Source: Cryomorphaceae bacterium
GTDB lineage: Bacteria > Bacteroidota > Bacteroidia > Flavobacteriales > Schleiferiaceae
Direction: 5' to 3'
Assembly (NCBI GenBank): GCA_024639785.1
Contig: JAHEGI010000009.1
Coordinates: 8,192-62,424, forward strand
Length of the DNA: 54,233 bases
The notes under the pieces were generated by a model. That model was not told the DNA's origin. It ran no database searches and worked only from the letters and a program-made list of their open reading frames with translations. The position numbers were made by a program, and so were the translations under genes. Each line of letters starts with the position of its first letter. Positions within the stretch are counted from its first letter, which is position 1. This document shows, piece after piece, positions 42,480 through 51,236 of this stretch.

Positions 42480-44060
42480 ATGGCAGACGTAAAACCAGCA
42501 GAGATTTCAGCCATCCTGCGTCAACAACTTTCCGGTTTCGCATCCGACGCCCAGCTTGAAGAAGTTGGCACCGTATTGCAAGTAGGTGACGGTATCGCCC
42601 GTGCCTATGGAATGGAAAACGCTCAATCGGGCGAGCTTGTCGAGTTCGAAACAGGCCTTCGCGGCATCGTTTTGAACTTGGAAGAAGACAATGTCGGTAT
42701 CGTATTGTTGGGTGCCGCCGAAGGAATCAAAGAAGGCTCTACAGTAAAGCGTACGGGAGTTATTGCCTCCATCGAAGTGGGCGAAGGCATGCTCGGTCGC
42801 GTAGTAGACACCTTGGGTAACCCAATTGACGGCAAGGGCCCGATCGAAGGAACCAAATACAACATGCCTTTGGAGCGCAAGGCTCCCGGAGTAATCTACC
42901 GTCAGCCGGTAAATGAGCCCCTTCAGACGGGCATCAAGGCGATTGACGCAATGATTCCTATCGGCCGAGGCCAGCGTGAGTTGATCATTGGCGACCGTCA
43001 AACAGGTAAGACTACCGTGGCGATTGACACGATCATCAACCAAAAGGAATTTTACGACAAAGGGGAGCCTGTATACTGTATCTATGTGGCTATTGGCCAG
43101 AAAGGATCTACTGTAGCTGCCCTGGCGAAGAACTTGGAAGAAAAAGGTGCGATGGCCTATACGACCATTGTAGCCGCGAACGCGGCGGACCCGGCTCCGA
43201 TGCAATTCTACGCTCCGTTTGCTGGTGCAGCGATTGGAGAGTACTTCCGCGACACAGGTCGTCCAGCATTGATCATTTATGATGATTTATCAAAGCAGGC
43301 CGTAGCTTACCGTGAGGTATCCTTGTTATTGCGTCGCCCTCCAGGTCGTGAGGCCTATCCAGGGGACGTATTCTACCTACACAGCCGTTTGCTTGAGCGC
43401 GCGGCGAAGGTGATCAAGGACGATACGATTGCCCAAAACATGAATGACCTTCCAGAGTCATTAAAGCCGATTGTTAAGGGGGGTGGTTCATTGACCGCAT
43501 TGCCCATCATCGAAACCCAAGCGGGGGACGTATCTGCCTACATTCCTACCAACGTAATCTCGATCACGGACGGTCAGATCTTCTTGGAAGCAGACTTATT
43601 CAACTCAGGGGTTCGTCCTGCGATTAACGTAGGTATTTCGGTATCTCGTGTGGGTGGATCTGCTCAGATCAAGCCCATGAAGAAGGTGGCGGGTACCTTG
43701 AAGTTGGACCAAGCACAGTACCGTGAATTAGAGGCGTTTGCAAAGTTTGGCTCTGATTTGGATGCCGCGACAATGAACGTCATCAACAAGGGTCGTCGTA
43801 ACGTAGAAATCCTCAAGCAGAAGGTCAATGACCCGATGAGCGTGGAGAAGCAAGTAGCGATCATTTACATTGGAACGAAAGGCATGTTGAATAACGTGCC
43901 AGTCGACAAGGTAAAGGCCTTTGAAAACGGCTTTATCGAGTACATGGAAAGCAAGCATCAAGATGTGTTGGACGCATTGCGTTCGGGCGCTTGGGGCGAT
44001 GCCCAAATCGAAGCCATTGAAAAGGCTGCGAAGGAAGTTTTGCCCGCTTACACTGCCTAA
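42480..44060 (+). CDS. atpA: ATP synthase F1 subunit alpha
   Basis: This 526-residue nucleotide-binding, non-catalytic head subunit has the P-loop [11 protein letters not shown] and the family segment [17 protein letters not shown]. The N-terminal beta barrel and C-terminal helical domain are complete. It lies 11 bases after atpH and 20 before atpG. The catalytic beta gene (atpD) is not in this operon. Confidence 0.97.
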   Translation: MADVKPAEISAILRQQLSGFASDAQLEEVGTVLQVGDGIARAYGMENAQSGELVEFETGLRGIVLNLEEDNVGIVLLGAAEGIKEGSTVKRTGVIASIEVGEGMLGRVVDTLGNPIDGKGPIEGTKYNMPLERKAPGVIYRQPVNEPLQTGIKAIDAMIPIGRGQRELIIGDRQTGKTTVAIDTIINQKEFYDKGEPVYCIYVAIGQKGSTVAALAKNLEEKGAMAYTTIVAANAADPAPMQFYAPFAGAAIGEYFRDTGRPALIIYDDLSKQAVAYREVSLLLRRPPGREAYPGDVFYLHSRLLERAAKVIKDDTIAQNMNDLPESLKPIVKGGGSLTALPIIETQAGDVSAYIPTNVISITDGQIFLEADLFNSGVRPAINVGISVSRVGGSAQIKPMKKVAGTLKLDQAQYRELEAFAKFGSDLDAATMNVINKGRRNVEILKQKVNDPMSVEKQVAIIYIGTKGMLNNVPVDKVKAFENGFIEYMESKHQDVLDALRSGAWGDAQIEAIEKAAKEVLPAYTA

Positions 44061-44080
44061 TCACGTAGAAAAACAATACC

Positions 44081-44941
44081 ATGGCCAATCTAAAAGAGCT
44101 TCGTAATCGGATTGCATCGGTGTCCAGCACCATGCAGATTACGTCGGCTATGAAGATGGTTTCGGCCGCCAAGCTGAAGCGTTCTCAAGATGCCATTGTT
44201 CAAATGCGCCCGTATGCTGAAAAGCTTACCGCGTTGATGGGCAACGTGACCGCTACGTTGGACGCCTCGGAAAACCCCTATGCGCAGGAGCGCCCAATCC
44301 AAAAGGTGCTCATCATTGCGATGACTGCAAACCGGGGATTGTGTGGTGCCTTTAACTCTTCGGTGATCAAGCGTACCAAAACAGTCGCGGATCAGTATGA
44401 GGCGCAAGGCGCATCTGTAGCGGTATTCACGGTGGGTAAAAAGTCGCGCGACTTGCTGAAGAAGACCATGAATGTGGTTGGCGAGGAGCTTGAAGTGGTG
44501 AACCAAGTCAATTTTGAAGGGGCTCAACGCGTGGCCGATGTGGCCATGCAAGGCTATGTCCAAGGCCAGTACGACAAAGTAGTGATGGTCTACAACCAAT
44601 TCAAGAATGCGGCGGTTCAGCTGCTTCAAGAAGAGCAATTGTTGCCCGTACAACCGGCCCAAAGCACGGAAGGACAGGCGGGGGATTACATCTATGAACC
44701 CACGAAGGTTTCTTTATTAGAAGAGTTGATTCCAACGAGCATTAAGAGCCAAGTGTTCAAGGCGTTGTTAGATTCGCAAGCTTCTGAGCATGGGGCACGA
44801 ATGACGTCCATGCACAAGGCCACAGACAATGCTACGTCGATGCGCGATGGCCTTAAGTTGCAATACAACAAGGCGCGTCAGGCGGCCATCACCAATGAGA
44901 TCTTGGAGATTGTTGGCGGTGCGGAAGCATTGAACGGTTAA
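44081..44941 (+). CDS. atpG: ATP synthase F1 subunit gamma
   Basis: This 286-residue central-shaft subunit has N-terminal and C-terminal coiled-coil helices (LRNRIASVSSTMQITSAMKMVSAAKL and MRDGLKLQYNKARQAAITNEILEIVGG). The Rossmann-like middle contains the GLCGAFNSS motif. It is the last synthase gene here and is ended by a GC-rich hairpin. Confidence 0.96.
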   Translation: MANLKELRNRIASVSSTMQITSAMKMVSAAKLKRSQDAIVQMRPYAEKLTALMGNVTATLDASENPYAQERPIQKVLIIAMTANRGLCGAFNSSVIKRTKTVADQYEAQGASVAVFTVGKKSRDLLKKTMNVVGEELEVVNQVNFEGAQRVADVAMQGYVQGQYDKVVMVYNQFKNAAVQLLQEEQLLPVQPAQSTEGQAGDYIYEPTKVSLLEELIPTSIKSQVFKALLDSQASEHGARMTSMHKATDNATSMRDGLKLQYNKARQAAITNEILEIVGGAEALNG

Positions 44942-44963
44942 TCGTTTTAAACGTTTGAAATAG

Positions 44964-44991
44964 CAAAGCGCGGCCCAACGGCCGCGCTTTG
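44964..44991 (+). terminator. Hairpin terminator after atpG
   Basis: A perfect 12-bp GC-rich stem, CAAAGCGCGGCC / GGCCGCGCTTTG, has the loop CAAC and lies between atpG and the kinase gene. There is no long T-run, which is common in Bacteroidota terminators. Confidence 0.65.
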
Positions 44992-45007
44992 GCGTTATTA
45001 TTGCCCC

Positions 45008-45015
45008 TAGATTTG
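45008..45015 (+). promoter_or_regulatory. -7 box TAGATTTG of the histidine kinase gene
   Basis: A perfect TAnnTTTG ends six bases before the kinase ATG. A TTTG 16 bases upstream (44988-44991), inside the atpG hairpin, is a possible -33 element, so terminator and promoter may overlap. Confidence 0.55.
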
Positions 45016-45021
45016 TCGAAT

Positions 45022-46455
45022 ATGCGTTGGCCTACCATAACACTTAGAACTCGGATCTTCTTAGCGATGCTATTGCTCGTTCTTGTGGGCTTTGGTGCCA
45101 CGGGAATTGTCAGTGGCTTGCACTTCCGAGCCGAAGAAGTGGAGTATCACCGGGATCGATTACAGCGCAAGGAGCAAGCCATTGAGGCGCATTTAACGCA
45201 CGAGTTGAATCGTGAATCAGAGACGCCACTCTCTACAAACAGCCTCCCTGAATTACTGAGTTCGGAACTCTGCTCCATCGCAGATATCCACGGGATGGAC
45301 GTGGCCCTCTATTCCATGGATGGGGTTTTATTGCTTAGCTCCAATCCAGTCCTCAATGATGACGGCACGTTCCCTATGCGCTTACCCGAAGGGATACGCA
45401 GTCAGCGAAATGAAGTTTTGACCATTCACCCGTCCTCTGATACGATTCGGGAAGTCATGATTTATTCTTCAGAAATTGTTAATCCTGAAGGGCTCCCCTT
45501 AGCTATCATGGTGGTGCCCTACACGGATGGGCGGACTTTGCCTGTCGAGGACGAAGCCTTTTTTCGCGCACTGGCGTATTTGAACATTGTGCTTTTCTTA
45601 GCTGCCGCCTATTTTGCGTATTTGCTTTCTAGGAGCATAACGCGCGGCCTGGACGCCGTAGGGGATGCTATGCGCTCCACGCGTAGCACAGCGGACAAAA
45701 AGAAGGTTAAATGGAACTCCAAGGACGAGATTGGTGCGCTGATTGCGGAATACAACCGCATGGTGGACATGACCGAGGAGCATGCGCGCGCACTGGCATT
45801 GGCGGAAAAGGAAAGCGCCTGGAAAGAAATGGCGCAACAAGTGGCGCATGAAATCAAGAATCCCTTGACACCCATGCGGCTCATGACCCAACTTCACGCT
45901 ATGAATGCAGGCCAGCAATCAGCGGAAAGCGTGAAAGAATTTGCAGAAGGCATGCTCGCTCAAATTGATGCTATGGCCCAAATTGCTGGGGACTTTAGTC
46001 AATTCACACAGACACCGGAGCGCGATCAAACAAATGTGGACCTGAGAAATCTGCTGAAAGAAGCCCATGCCGCCTACCCGCACGCCAGCTTACTGTTACC
46101 TAGAGAAGGGGAGTGGACGGTTTTAGCCAACGAAGAGCAGTTGCTTCGAGTGATAAATAATCTGCTGAATAACGCGTTTGAGTCCGTGGAATCAGGCCTC
46201 AAAGCGATGGTTTCTTTCGGGCTTCGCCAGGAGGAAAGTCAGGTGCACATTTTTGTAAGAGATAATGGTTCGGGTATTCCAAAGCATAGAATGGAACAGA
46301 TTTTTGAACCAAAATTCACCACGAAATCGCGGGGCACGGGCTTAGGATTGGCTATTGTCAAAGCGATCGTGGAGAGCTTTCATGGTAGAATTTGGGTCGA
46401 AGAAAGCTCGGATGCGGGAACGGAGTTTGTGTTTAGTTTGCCATTGAAGGGTTAA
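45022..46455 (+). CDS. NtrY-like sensor histidine kinase, orphan
   Basis: This 477-residue kinase has two membrane helices (about 7-30 and 190-212) around a periplasmic sensor loop and then a HAMP-like region. The HisKA phospho-acceptor lies in QQVAHEIKNPLTPMRLM. An HATPase domain carries the N-box NNLLNNAFESVESG, G1 DNGSGIP and G2 TGLGLAIVKAIVE. The HEIKNPLTP form is typical of NtrY-type kinases. No response regulator is adjacent. The signal is unknown. The start at MRWPTI is preceded by a TAGATTTG box. Confidence 0.9.
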   Translation: MRWPTITLRTRIFLAMLLLVLVGFGATGIVSGLHFRAEEVEYHRDRLQRKEQAIEAHLTHELNRESETPLSTNSLPELLSSELCSIADIHGMDVALYSMDGVLLLSSNPVLNDDGTFPMRLPEGIRSQRNEVLTIHPSSDTIREVMIYSSEIVNPEGLPLAIMVVPYTDGRTLPVEDEAFFRALAYLNIVLFLAAAYFAYLLSRSITRGLDAVGDAMRSTRSTADKKKVKWNSKDEIGALIAEYNRMVDMTEEHARALALAEKESAWKEMAQQVAHEIKNPLTPMRLMTQLHAMNAGQQSAESVKEFAEGMLAQIDAMAQIAGDFSQFTQTPERDQTNVDLRNLLKEAHAAYPHASLLLPREGEWTVLANEEQLLRVINNLLNNAFESVESGLKAMVSFGLRQEESQVHIFVRDNGSGIPKHRMEQIFEPKFTTKSRGTGLGLAIVKAIVESFHGRIWVEESSDAGTEFVFSLPLKG

Positions 46456-46456
46456 A

Positions 46457-46479
46457 GAGCTCGGGCGAAGCCCGAGCTC
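46457..46479 (+). terminator. Hairpin terminator after the histidine kinase
   Basis: A perfect 10-bp stem, GAGCTCGGGC / GCCCGAGCTC, has a GAA loop and starts one base after the kinase stop. It is followed by T-rich repeated sequence rather than a pure T-run. Confidence 0.65.
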
Positions 46480-46489
46480 AGTTTGTTCG

Positions 46490-46565
46490 TTTGTTGGCTA
46501 GTTGGTTTGTTAAGCACGCGCTTCGCGCTCATTGTTTGTTAGTTTGCTTGCTAGTTGGTTTGTTA
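46490..46565. repeat. Two 23-base near-identical T-rich copies
   Basis: Positions 46490-46512 and 46543-46565 agree at 21 of 23 bases; both contain GCTAGTTGGTTTGTTA. A short GCGC-TTC-GCGC hairpin sits between them. The repeats are not coding and probably arose by local duplication or belong to a dispersed element. Confidence 0.6.
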
Positions 46566-46586
46566 GGTGACGCGATGCGCCTTATC

Positions 46587-46613
46587 CTTTAACCCTTTAA
46601 CCCTTTAACCCTT
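46587..46613. repeat. Tandem CTTTAACC octamer, three copies
   Basis: CTTTAACC is repeated three times with a partial fourth copy. The stop codon of the methyltransferase gene read leftward falls inside the array. Similar (non-identical) pyrimidine-rich CCCTT runs lie at about 49170-49195. Confidence 0.75.
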
Positions 46614-47453
46614 GTTCCCCTTAACCACCAGGTAGGCCTGCGTTCCGCCGAAGCGTTCGGGCAGGAGGTCGTACGTCCAAGAACCGTCAACTGCGGAAAG
46701 GGCCTCGCGCCAAAAGGATTCGGAGCAATACACCGAGCCGTAGACGTCTTCAGAAAGGACGTCTTCGAGTTCGCGCAAGGCGGATTCTTCGGTGAAAGGG
46801 TGGAAGCTAAAGCGCTGCGACTGGAATTCGTGAAGGGTAAGGAGGAGCGTTCCATTGCGTGTCAGTCGGTTCAAAAGGGCGCCGAGCGTGCTGTGGAAGT
46901 CGGTCTCTGGAAGATGGGTGAACACGCTCCCAGCGAATATGAGGTCTACGGGTTGCTGGTCGTCGGTAAGGGCGCCAAAGTGTTTGATTTGGAAGTCGAC
47001 AGCAGAGGATTTGGGGTCCAAAACCATGCGTTTGGCATGAGGAAAAGCAGTGGATAGAAAGCGTCCAACACGGCCATAACCACCACCAAAATCTAGGATT
47101 CTTTCAGCCTTAGGGGCGACGGTCTGGAGGCGTAAAGCAGCTTCGGCGCCGGTTTCATAGTATTCACGAAGAACTTTAAGGGCATCTCCACCGTGAACTT
47201 GAAAGGGGTAGCGGAACATGGGGTCGCTTCGATGAATAGCTTTAGGACAGGAGACCCAAGATTCGGGGAGGTCCAAAAGGTTCATCGTATCAGCCCAAGC
47301 GCGGTCCACAAGGGGCTCGGGAATGGGCAGGACTTCGGGAAGCGCCCACTGTTCTAGAGTAGCGAGGGCGTTGATGCGCTTCTCGAGCAAGGCCAATTTG
47401 TCGCGGTTTTCACCGATGCCGATTTTGTCTTGGATCCAACGTTTGAAGTTCAT
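46605..47453 (-). CDS. Class I SAM-dependent methyltransferase
   Basis: This 282-residue protein has a C-terminal Rossmann methyltransferase domain with SAM motif RILDFGGGYGRVGRFL and motif FAGSVFTHLPE. An N-terminal helical segment precedes it. The substrate is unknown. I start it at MNFKRWIQ; the open frame continues 25 codons upstream into the enoyl-CoA hydratase gene, which is divergent and separately supported. The last codons run into a CTTTAACC repeat array, so the C-terminus may vary between strains. Confidence 0.8.
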   Translation of the reverse strand: MNFKRWIQDKIGIGENRDKLALLEKRINALATLEQWALPEVLPIPEPLVDRAWADTMNLLDLPESWVSCPKAIHRSDPMFRYPFQVHGGDALKVLREYYETGAEAALRLQTVAPKAERILDFGGGYGRVGRFLSTAFPHAKRMVLDPKSSAVDFQIKHFGALTDDQQPVDLIFAGSVFTHLPETDFHSTLGALLNRLTRNGTLLLTLHEFQSQRFSFHPFTEESALRELEDVLSEDVYGSVYCSESFWREALSAVDGSWTYDLLPERFGGTQAYLVVKGNKG

Positions 47454-47476
47454 GGCGAGAAGAAGCGGGTGGTCAA

Positions 47477-47484
47477 TATCTTTG
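47477..47484 (+). promoter_or_regulatory. -7 box TATCTTTG of the enoyl-CoA hydratase gene
   Basis: A perfect TAnnTTTG lies 23 bases before the hydratase ATG and 23 bases beyond the divergent methyltransferase start. No -33 element is obvious. Confidence 0.55.
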
Positions 47485-47507
47485 AGGAAACAGCCCAATT
47501 TACAACG

Positions 47508-48278
47508 ATGGAATTTCCCCACCTGCATTTGGCGATTGAGAATCGCGTCGCCACCCTTACGATTGATCGCCAGAAGGCGCTGAACGCCCTAAATAAAGAG
47601 GTAATTCAAGCGCTGCACGACGCGATCGAATGGCTGGATGAGCAGGCGGATGTCCGGGTCGTCATTTTGACGGGCGCGGGCGAAAAGAGCTTTGTTGCGG
47701 GGGCCGACATTGCCGAATTCGCCTCCTTCAATGAAGCACAAGGGGAGGCCTTGTCGGCCGATGGCCACCGCCTCCTGTTTGACCGAATCGCCGCTGCCAA
47801 AAAACCTTACATCGCTGCCATCAACGGCTATGCCTTGGGTGGTGGTCTGGAGCTGGCGATGGCCTGCCATGTGCGCATCGCTGCGGACACGGCGCGTTTG
47901 GGCCTTCCAGAGACCTCTTTGGGCCTGATTCCGGGCTACGGGGGAACCCAACGCCTGGTTCAGCTCGTTGGAAAGGGCCGGGCCATGGAGATGATGTTGA
48001 GCGCGGGCATGATCGACGCTCCAACTGCGGAACGTTACGGACTCGTCAACAAAGTGGTAGCACTCGATGAGCTTATGCAGGTAGCCCAAAGCATGGCAGC
48101 CAGTTTCCTGAAGCAGTCCGGACAAGCACATGCAGCCGTCATTCAAGCGGTGAATGCCGCCACAGAGGGTGGGCCTGGATTTGGGGCAGAACAGAATCTC
48201 TTTGGCGCCTTGTTTAGTACCGCAGATTTTGCGGAAGGGACATCGGCCTTTCTCGAAAAGCGCAAGCCTAGCTTCTAA
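47508..48278 (+). CDS. Enoyl-CoA hydratase/isomerase family protein
   Basis: This 256-residue crotonase-fold enzyme probably hydrates enoyl-CoA in fatty-acid oxidation. The oxyanion-hole motif is FVAGADIAEF, and the two catalytic acidic residues lie in GYALGGGLELAMACHVRIAADTARLGLPETSLGLIPGYGGTQRL. Length is typical of short-chain hydratases. No other beta-oxidation genes are adjacent, and it is 44 kb from the paa genes, so a paaF/paaG role cannot be read from context. Confidence 0.93.
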   Translation: MEFPHLHLAIENRVATLTIDRQKALNALNKEVIQALHDAIEWLDEQADVRVVILTGAGEKSFVAGADIAEFASFNEAQGEALSADGHRLLFDRIAAAKKPYIAAINGYALGGGLELAMACHVRIAADTARLGLPETSLGLIPGYGGTQRLVQLVGKGRAMEMMLSAGMIDAPTAERYGLVNKVVALDELMQVAQSMAASFLKQSGQAHAAVIQAVNAATEGGPGFGAEQNLFGALFSTADFAEGTSAFLEKRKPSF

Positions 48279-48323
48279 GTGCTTGGACTTCCCTAAATTG
48301 GGGAGATCTAAACGCACACGAAC

Positions 48324-49082
48324 ATGACTTTTTTACAAATCGAGCATGCGGTTTACGCCATGGGCTCCTCCGGCTGGTGGTACGGCTTGTTCATTTTTGC
48401 GGTCTATGCCATCTGGGTAATCCTGGCCGCGCGCATGCTGAAGAGCGAAGACCAGCTCCGAATGTTTGAAAAATTTTGGGGACTCCTTCTTGTCGCTTTG
48501 TGGATCGGAAAGCATATCCACTTGGCCAATGAGGGTCTCTGGAACGTGATGGATAACCTCGAGCTGCACCTCTGTGGGTTTAGTCGATTTTTGAGCATCT
48601 TTTTATTGCTATTTGGTTGGCGCTGGGCCTACTACCCTTTGTTTTTCTGGGGCATCGTGGGCGGCGTTCATTCTCTTCTTACCCCTGAACTCACCTCCGG
48701 CGACACCACCTACATGTTCATCGAATACTATGTGGTCCACGGGGGCATCATCATCATTCCGCTTTACTACCACTTTGTTCGCGGCATGCGGATTGGACGC
48801 TGGACTTGGGCCAAAGTGCTCGGGGTGAATGTGGCCCTGATGCTGCCGATTGGCCTGGCCAATTATTTCACCGGAGGCAATTATATGTTTTTGTGCTCGC
48901 CGCCCAAAGTAGACAACCCCTTCATCATTGGCGAATGGGTAGACGGCATTCGGGTATGTGTAGACGGGACGTTCAATGCCTTCCCAACCTATATAGTCGG
49001 ATTTTTGGTTGCCGGCGCGTTGCACTACGTCGTACTAACCGCCCTTTTTTGGAAGAGTATTAAAGCTTCGGAAGAACTCTAA
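48324..49082 (+). CDS. YwaF/TIGR02206-like membrane protein, first of a tandem pair
   Basis: This 252-residue protein has about seven hydrophobic helices. Motifs match the YwaF/TIGR02206 group: ELHLCGFSRFLSIFLLLFG, a middle GGVHSLLTPEL and EYYVVHGGIII, then the loop GGNYMFLCSPPKVDNPFIIGEW. The function of the group is unknown; transport or signalling is speculation. It is a paralogue of the next gene. Confidence 0.85.
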   Translation: MTFLQIEHAVYAMGSSGWWYGLFIFAVYAIWVILAARMLKSEDQLRMFEKFWGLLLVALWIGKHIHLANEGLWNVMDNLELHLCGFSRFLSIFLLLFGWRWAYYPLFFWGIVGGVHSLLTPELTSGDTTYMFIEYYVVHGGIIIIPLYYHFVRGMRIGRWTWAKVLGVNVALMLPIGLANYFTGGNYMFLCSPPKVDNPFIIGEWVDGIRVCVDGTFNAFPTYIVGFLVAGALHYVVLTALFWKSIKASEEL

Positions 49083-49199
49083 AGCTTGGCTGCCGCTTAG
49101 GCTAAAGGCAAGAGAGCTGTTCCGAGTTAAACGGTTAAAACGCTTAAAATCCGTAGCTTCCCACCCTACAACCCTTTTACCCTTCAACCCCATCCTCCC

Positions 49200-49901
49200 A
49201 TGAACCCCGAACAGTATGAAATGGTCCCCATCGAGGTGGGCTCCTTTGTGTGGTACGCCGGATACGGCATTTTGCTCAGCATGATAGTCGGTTTGTTTTT
49301 CTTGGCGCCTCGTGTGGGCGATGAGAAAATGGCCAAATGGGAGAAGTTCCTGGGGTGGTTTACCCTGGCCAACTTGCTTTGGTACCAAGGGATGGCCCTA
49401 TTGGCGGGCATTTGGATGAAGGAAGAATCCCTTCCGATGCACATGTGTAGCTTCAGTCAGATACTACTCTTCATTCACTTAGTTTACAAGAAGGATTGGG
49501 CGTTCCAGTTGCTGGCCTTTTGGGGCCCACTGGGTGGAATTCAGGCCTTTTTGACGCCAGCTTTGGAGACTGAACCGACGTTTGGCTTTGTGATGCAGTT
49601 CTATTTAGCGCATGGTTTGGTGGTTTTAGCGCCGATTTACCTGATGGTGCATGGGGGCCGCCGCTTGGACAAGGGGGGCGTTTGGCGCGTGATTGGAATC
49701 ACCTTCCTCACGGGCTATGTGATGATGCCGATCAATGCGCTGTTGGGCTCCAACTATATGTACACAAACAATCCGCCACCGGTGGATCACCCACTCGTGC
49801 AGGGCGAATGGCCGGGCTATTTGGTATGGATACAAATGGCGGTGGTTGTGCTATTCCTCATGTTTTATTACGGATTTAGTCGGTATGTTAAGAAAGATTA
49901 G
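49200..49901 (+). CDS. YwaF/TIGR02206-like membrane protein, second of a tandem pair
   Basis: This 233-residue protein with about seven helices follows the same family pattern as its neighbour: PMHMCSFSQILLFI, GGIQAFLTPALE, FYLAHGLVVLAPIYL, and LGSNYMYTNNPPPVDHPLVQGEWPG. The two genes are tandem paralogues on one strand, 117 bases apart. A terminator follows. Function unknown. Confidence 0.85.
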   Translation: MNPEQYEMVPIEVGSFVWYAGYGILLSMIVGLFFLAPRVGDEKMAKWEKFLGWFTLANLLWYQGMALLAGIWMKEESLPMHMCSFSQILLFIHLVYKKDWAFQLLAFWGPLGGIQAFLTPALETEPTFGFVMQFYLAHGLVVLAPIYLMVHGGRRLDKGGVWRVIGITFLTGYVMMPINALLGSNYMYTNNPPPVDHPLVQGEWPGYLVWIQMAVVVLFLMFYYGFSRYVKKD

Positions 49902-49934
49902 CGCTTGAATCACTAACCGCATTTGACTGGTTTT

Positions 49935-49964
49935 CCCGGGTCCGAAAGGGCTCGGGATTTTTTT
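49935..49964 (+). terminator. Rho-independent terminator after the YwaF-like pair
   Basis: CCCGGGTCC pairs with GGGCTCGGG (with wobbles) around a GAAA loop, followed by A and seven T residues. The T-run overlaps the convergent alkD stop codon. Confidence 0.8.
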
Positions 49965-50643
49965 ATCGAAAGTGTTTCAAAGCCTCCCGAATGCTAAGGC
50001 CCGAAAGTTCGGCTCGATGGGCCTCCACAAAGTCTAGGACCCATTGTGGGTCGCGCGCCGCGTGAGAGCGCAGGGCCCAACCAATGGCTTTGCGCAAGAA
50101 AAACTCCTTAGAAGGCATGTGGGGCAGGATGGCAGCGGTCAAGAAGACCACATCGAGGTTCTTGCGGTAGAGGATTTGGGCAATGATGGCGCTACGGTTC
50201 AGCCAGATGTTGGGGTCCCCGATCCAGATCTCAAGCTCGGGACGGATTTGCGTTGGATACCGTTCCAAAAGGGACCCTACGGCATGCGTGGCTAAAAAGT
50301 CCACGCTGTCCCACCAGGATTTTTTGAGGATCAGGGCCTTGATCCAAGGCAGGTCCTCCGGCGTGAGTTGTCGCTCAAATTTGCGAATGAGATCTAGGGC
50401 AACCATTTGGTATTCGCGTTCTGGAAGGGCCCAAAGCGCTTCGCAGTTGGATTGAAGTTCCACCTTGGAAGGCAGGTTAGCCCGCTCAAAGAGGGGTTTG
50501 GTGAGTGCTGCGCGCGGCGTTTTTTTAAGCCCTAGAAAGGAGAACTTCCCCTTCATGTAGGCGGACATGGCCTGGGCATCGGCACTAAGTCCTTCGTTCT
50601 GAAGTAGTTCAACGACTTCCTGAGCCCAATAAAAGTGTCTCAT
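49963..50643 (-). CDS. AlkD-type DNA alkylation repair glycosylase
   Basis: This 226-residue, all-helical HEAT-like repeat protein matches the AlkD family, which removes alkylated bases such as 3- and 7-alkylpurines. Segments that fit are KFSFLGLKKTPRAAL, WALPEREYQMVALDLI, KKSWWDSVDFLATHAVG and EFFLRKAIGWALRSHA. I start it at MRHFYW; MCQMRHFYW three codons earlier is possible. The start codon overlaps the -33 candidate of the divergent gene. Confidence 0.85.
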   Translation of the reverse strand: MRHFYWAQEVVELLQNEGLSADAQAMSAYMKGKFSFLGLKKTPRAALTKPLFERANLPSKVELQSNCEALWALPEREYQMVALDLIRKFERQLTPEDLPWIKALILKKSWWDSVDFLATHAVGSLLERYPTQIRPELEIWIGDPNIWLNRSAIIAQILYRKNLDVVFLTAAILPHMPSKEFFLRKAIGWALRSHAARDPQWVLDFVEAHRAELSGLSIREALKHFR

Positions 50644-50668
50644 TTGGCACATATGTTCCGTACCTTTG
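50643..50668 (+). promoter_or_regulatory. Promoter (TTTG-N14-TACCTTTG) of the secreted protein gene
   Basis: A perfect TACCTTTG -7 box (50661-50668) ends eight bases before the ATG of the secreted-protein gene. A TTTG lies 14 bases upstream of it, the same short spacing as at the atpB box. Confidence 0.6.
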
Positions 50669-50676
50669 CGGACCTC

Positions 50677-51219
50677 ATGAGGTCATCCATTTTCCGTCGT
50701 TTTTTCGTTTCCGCAAGTTTGCTCTTGGCCAGTTCTGTGCTTTTTGCAGCCCCCGGCCCTGATGCGAAAGTAAAGGCGAATCTCTACAAGACGATAGAGG
50801 GCATGCAGCAATCGCTGATGAACCTACAAGCAGGTCTTCGCGACATGGAAGAAAATGGTCGTTGTACGTCGTGCGAGTCGTCCATCGCACATTTTGAACG
50901 CCAGGCGGCAGATGTGGCGTGGTTTATTCTAACGGTAAACCCGGACTTTTATCGGAGTAAGATTCTACCCGGCTTGGATGCCTTAACGGCCTGGGAGAAC
51001 AATCCAGACGCGGTTCCCAACGTGCACCAAGTGGTCGGAGATTTGATGACGCAATGTGCATATGCCTTTCTGCTCTTTGAAGACGTGAAGTGGGATGCCG
51101 CTTTTTGGGACCGTGCAGCCCAAACATGGCAGGCACACAAAGACCATTTAGGCTTACCAAAAGCTGATGCGCGTCGTGCACAGAGGGCCTTCGAAAAGGC
51201 GCTCAAGAGTCGTCCTTAA
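50677..51219 (+). CDS. Secreted protein of unknown function
   Basis: This 180-residue protein has a signal peptide (MRSSIFRRFFVSASLLLASSVLFA). A helical domain with one CTSC motif near residue 63 and a further Cys follows. I recognise no family. The start at MRSSIF is supported by the signal peptide and by the TACCTTTG box eight bases before it. Confidence 0.75.
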   Translation: MRSSIFRRFFVSASLLLASSVLFAAPGPDAKVKANLYKTIEGMQQSLMNLQAGLRDMEENGRCTSCESSIAHFERQAADVAWFILTVNPDFYRSKILPGLDALTAWENNPDAVPNVHQVVGDLMTQCAYAFLLFEDVKWDAAFWDRAAQTWQAHKDHLGLPKADARRAQRAFEKALKSRP

Positions 51220-51236
51220 GGAGGGTGATTTTAGGC

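Noticed and set aside
42507-43205. Long open frame opposite atpA (minus strand)
   Set aside because: It lies entirely inside the highly conserved alpha subunit gene and has no recognisable domain.
47589-48317. Open frame opposite the enoyl-CoA hydratase (minus strand)
   Set aside because: The hydratase strand has intact catalytic motifs and a promoter box; the antisense translation has none.
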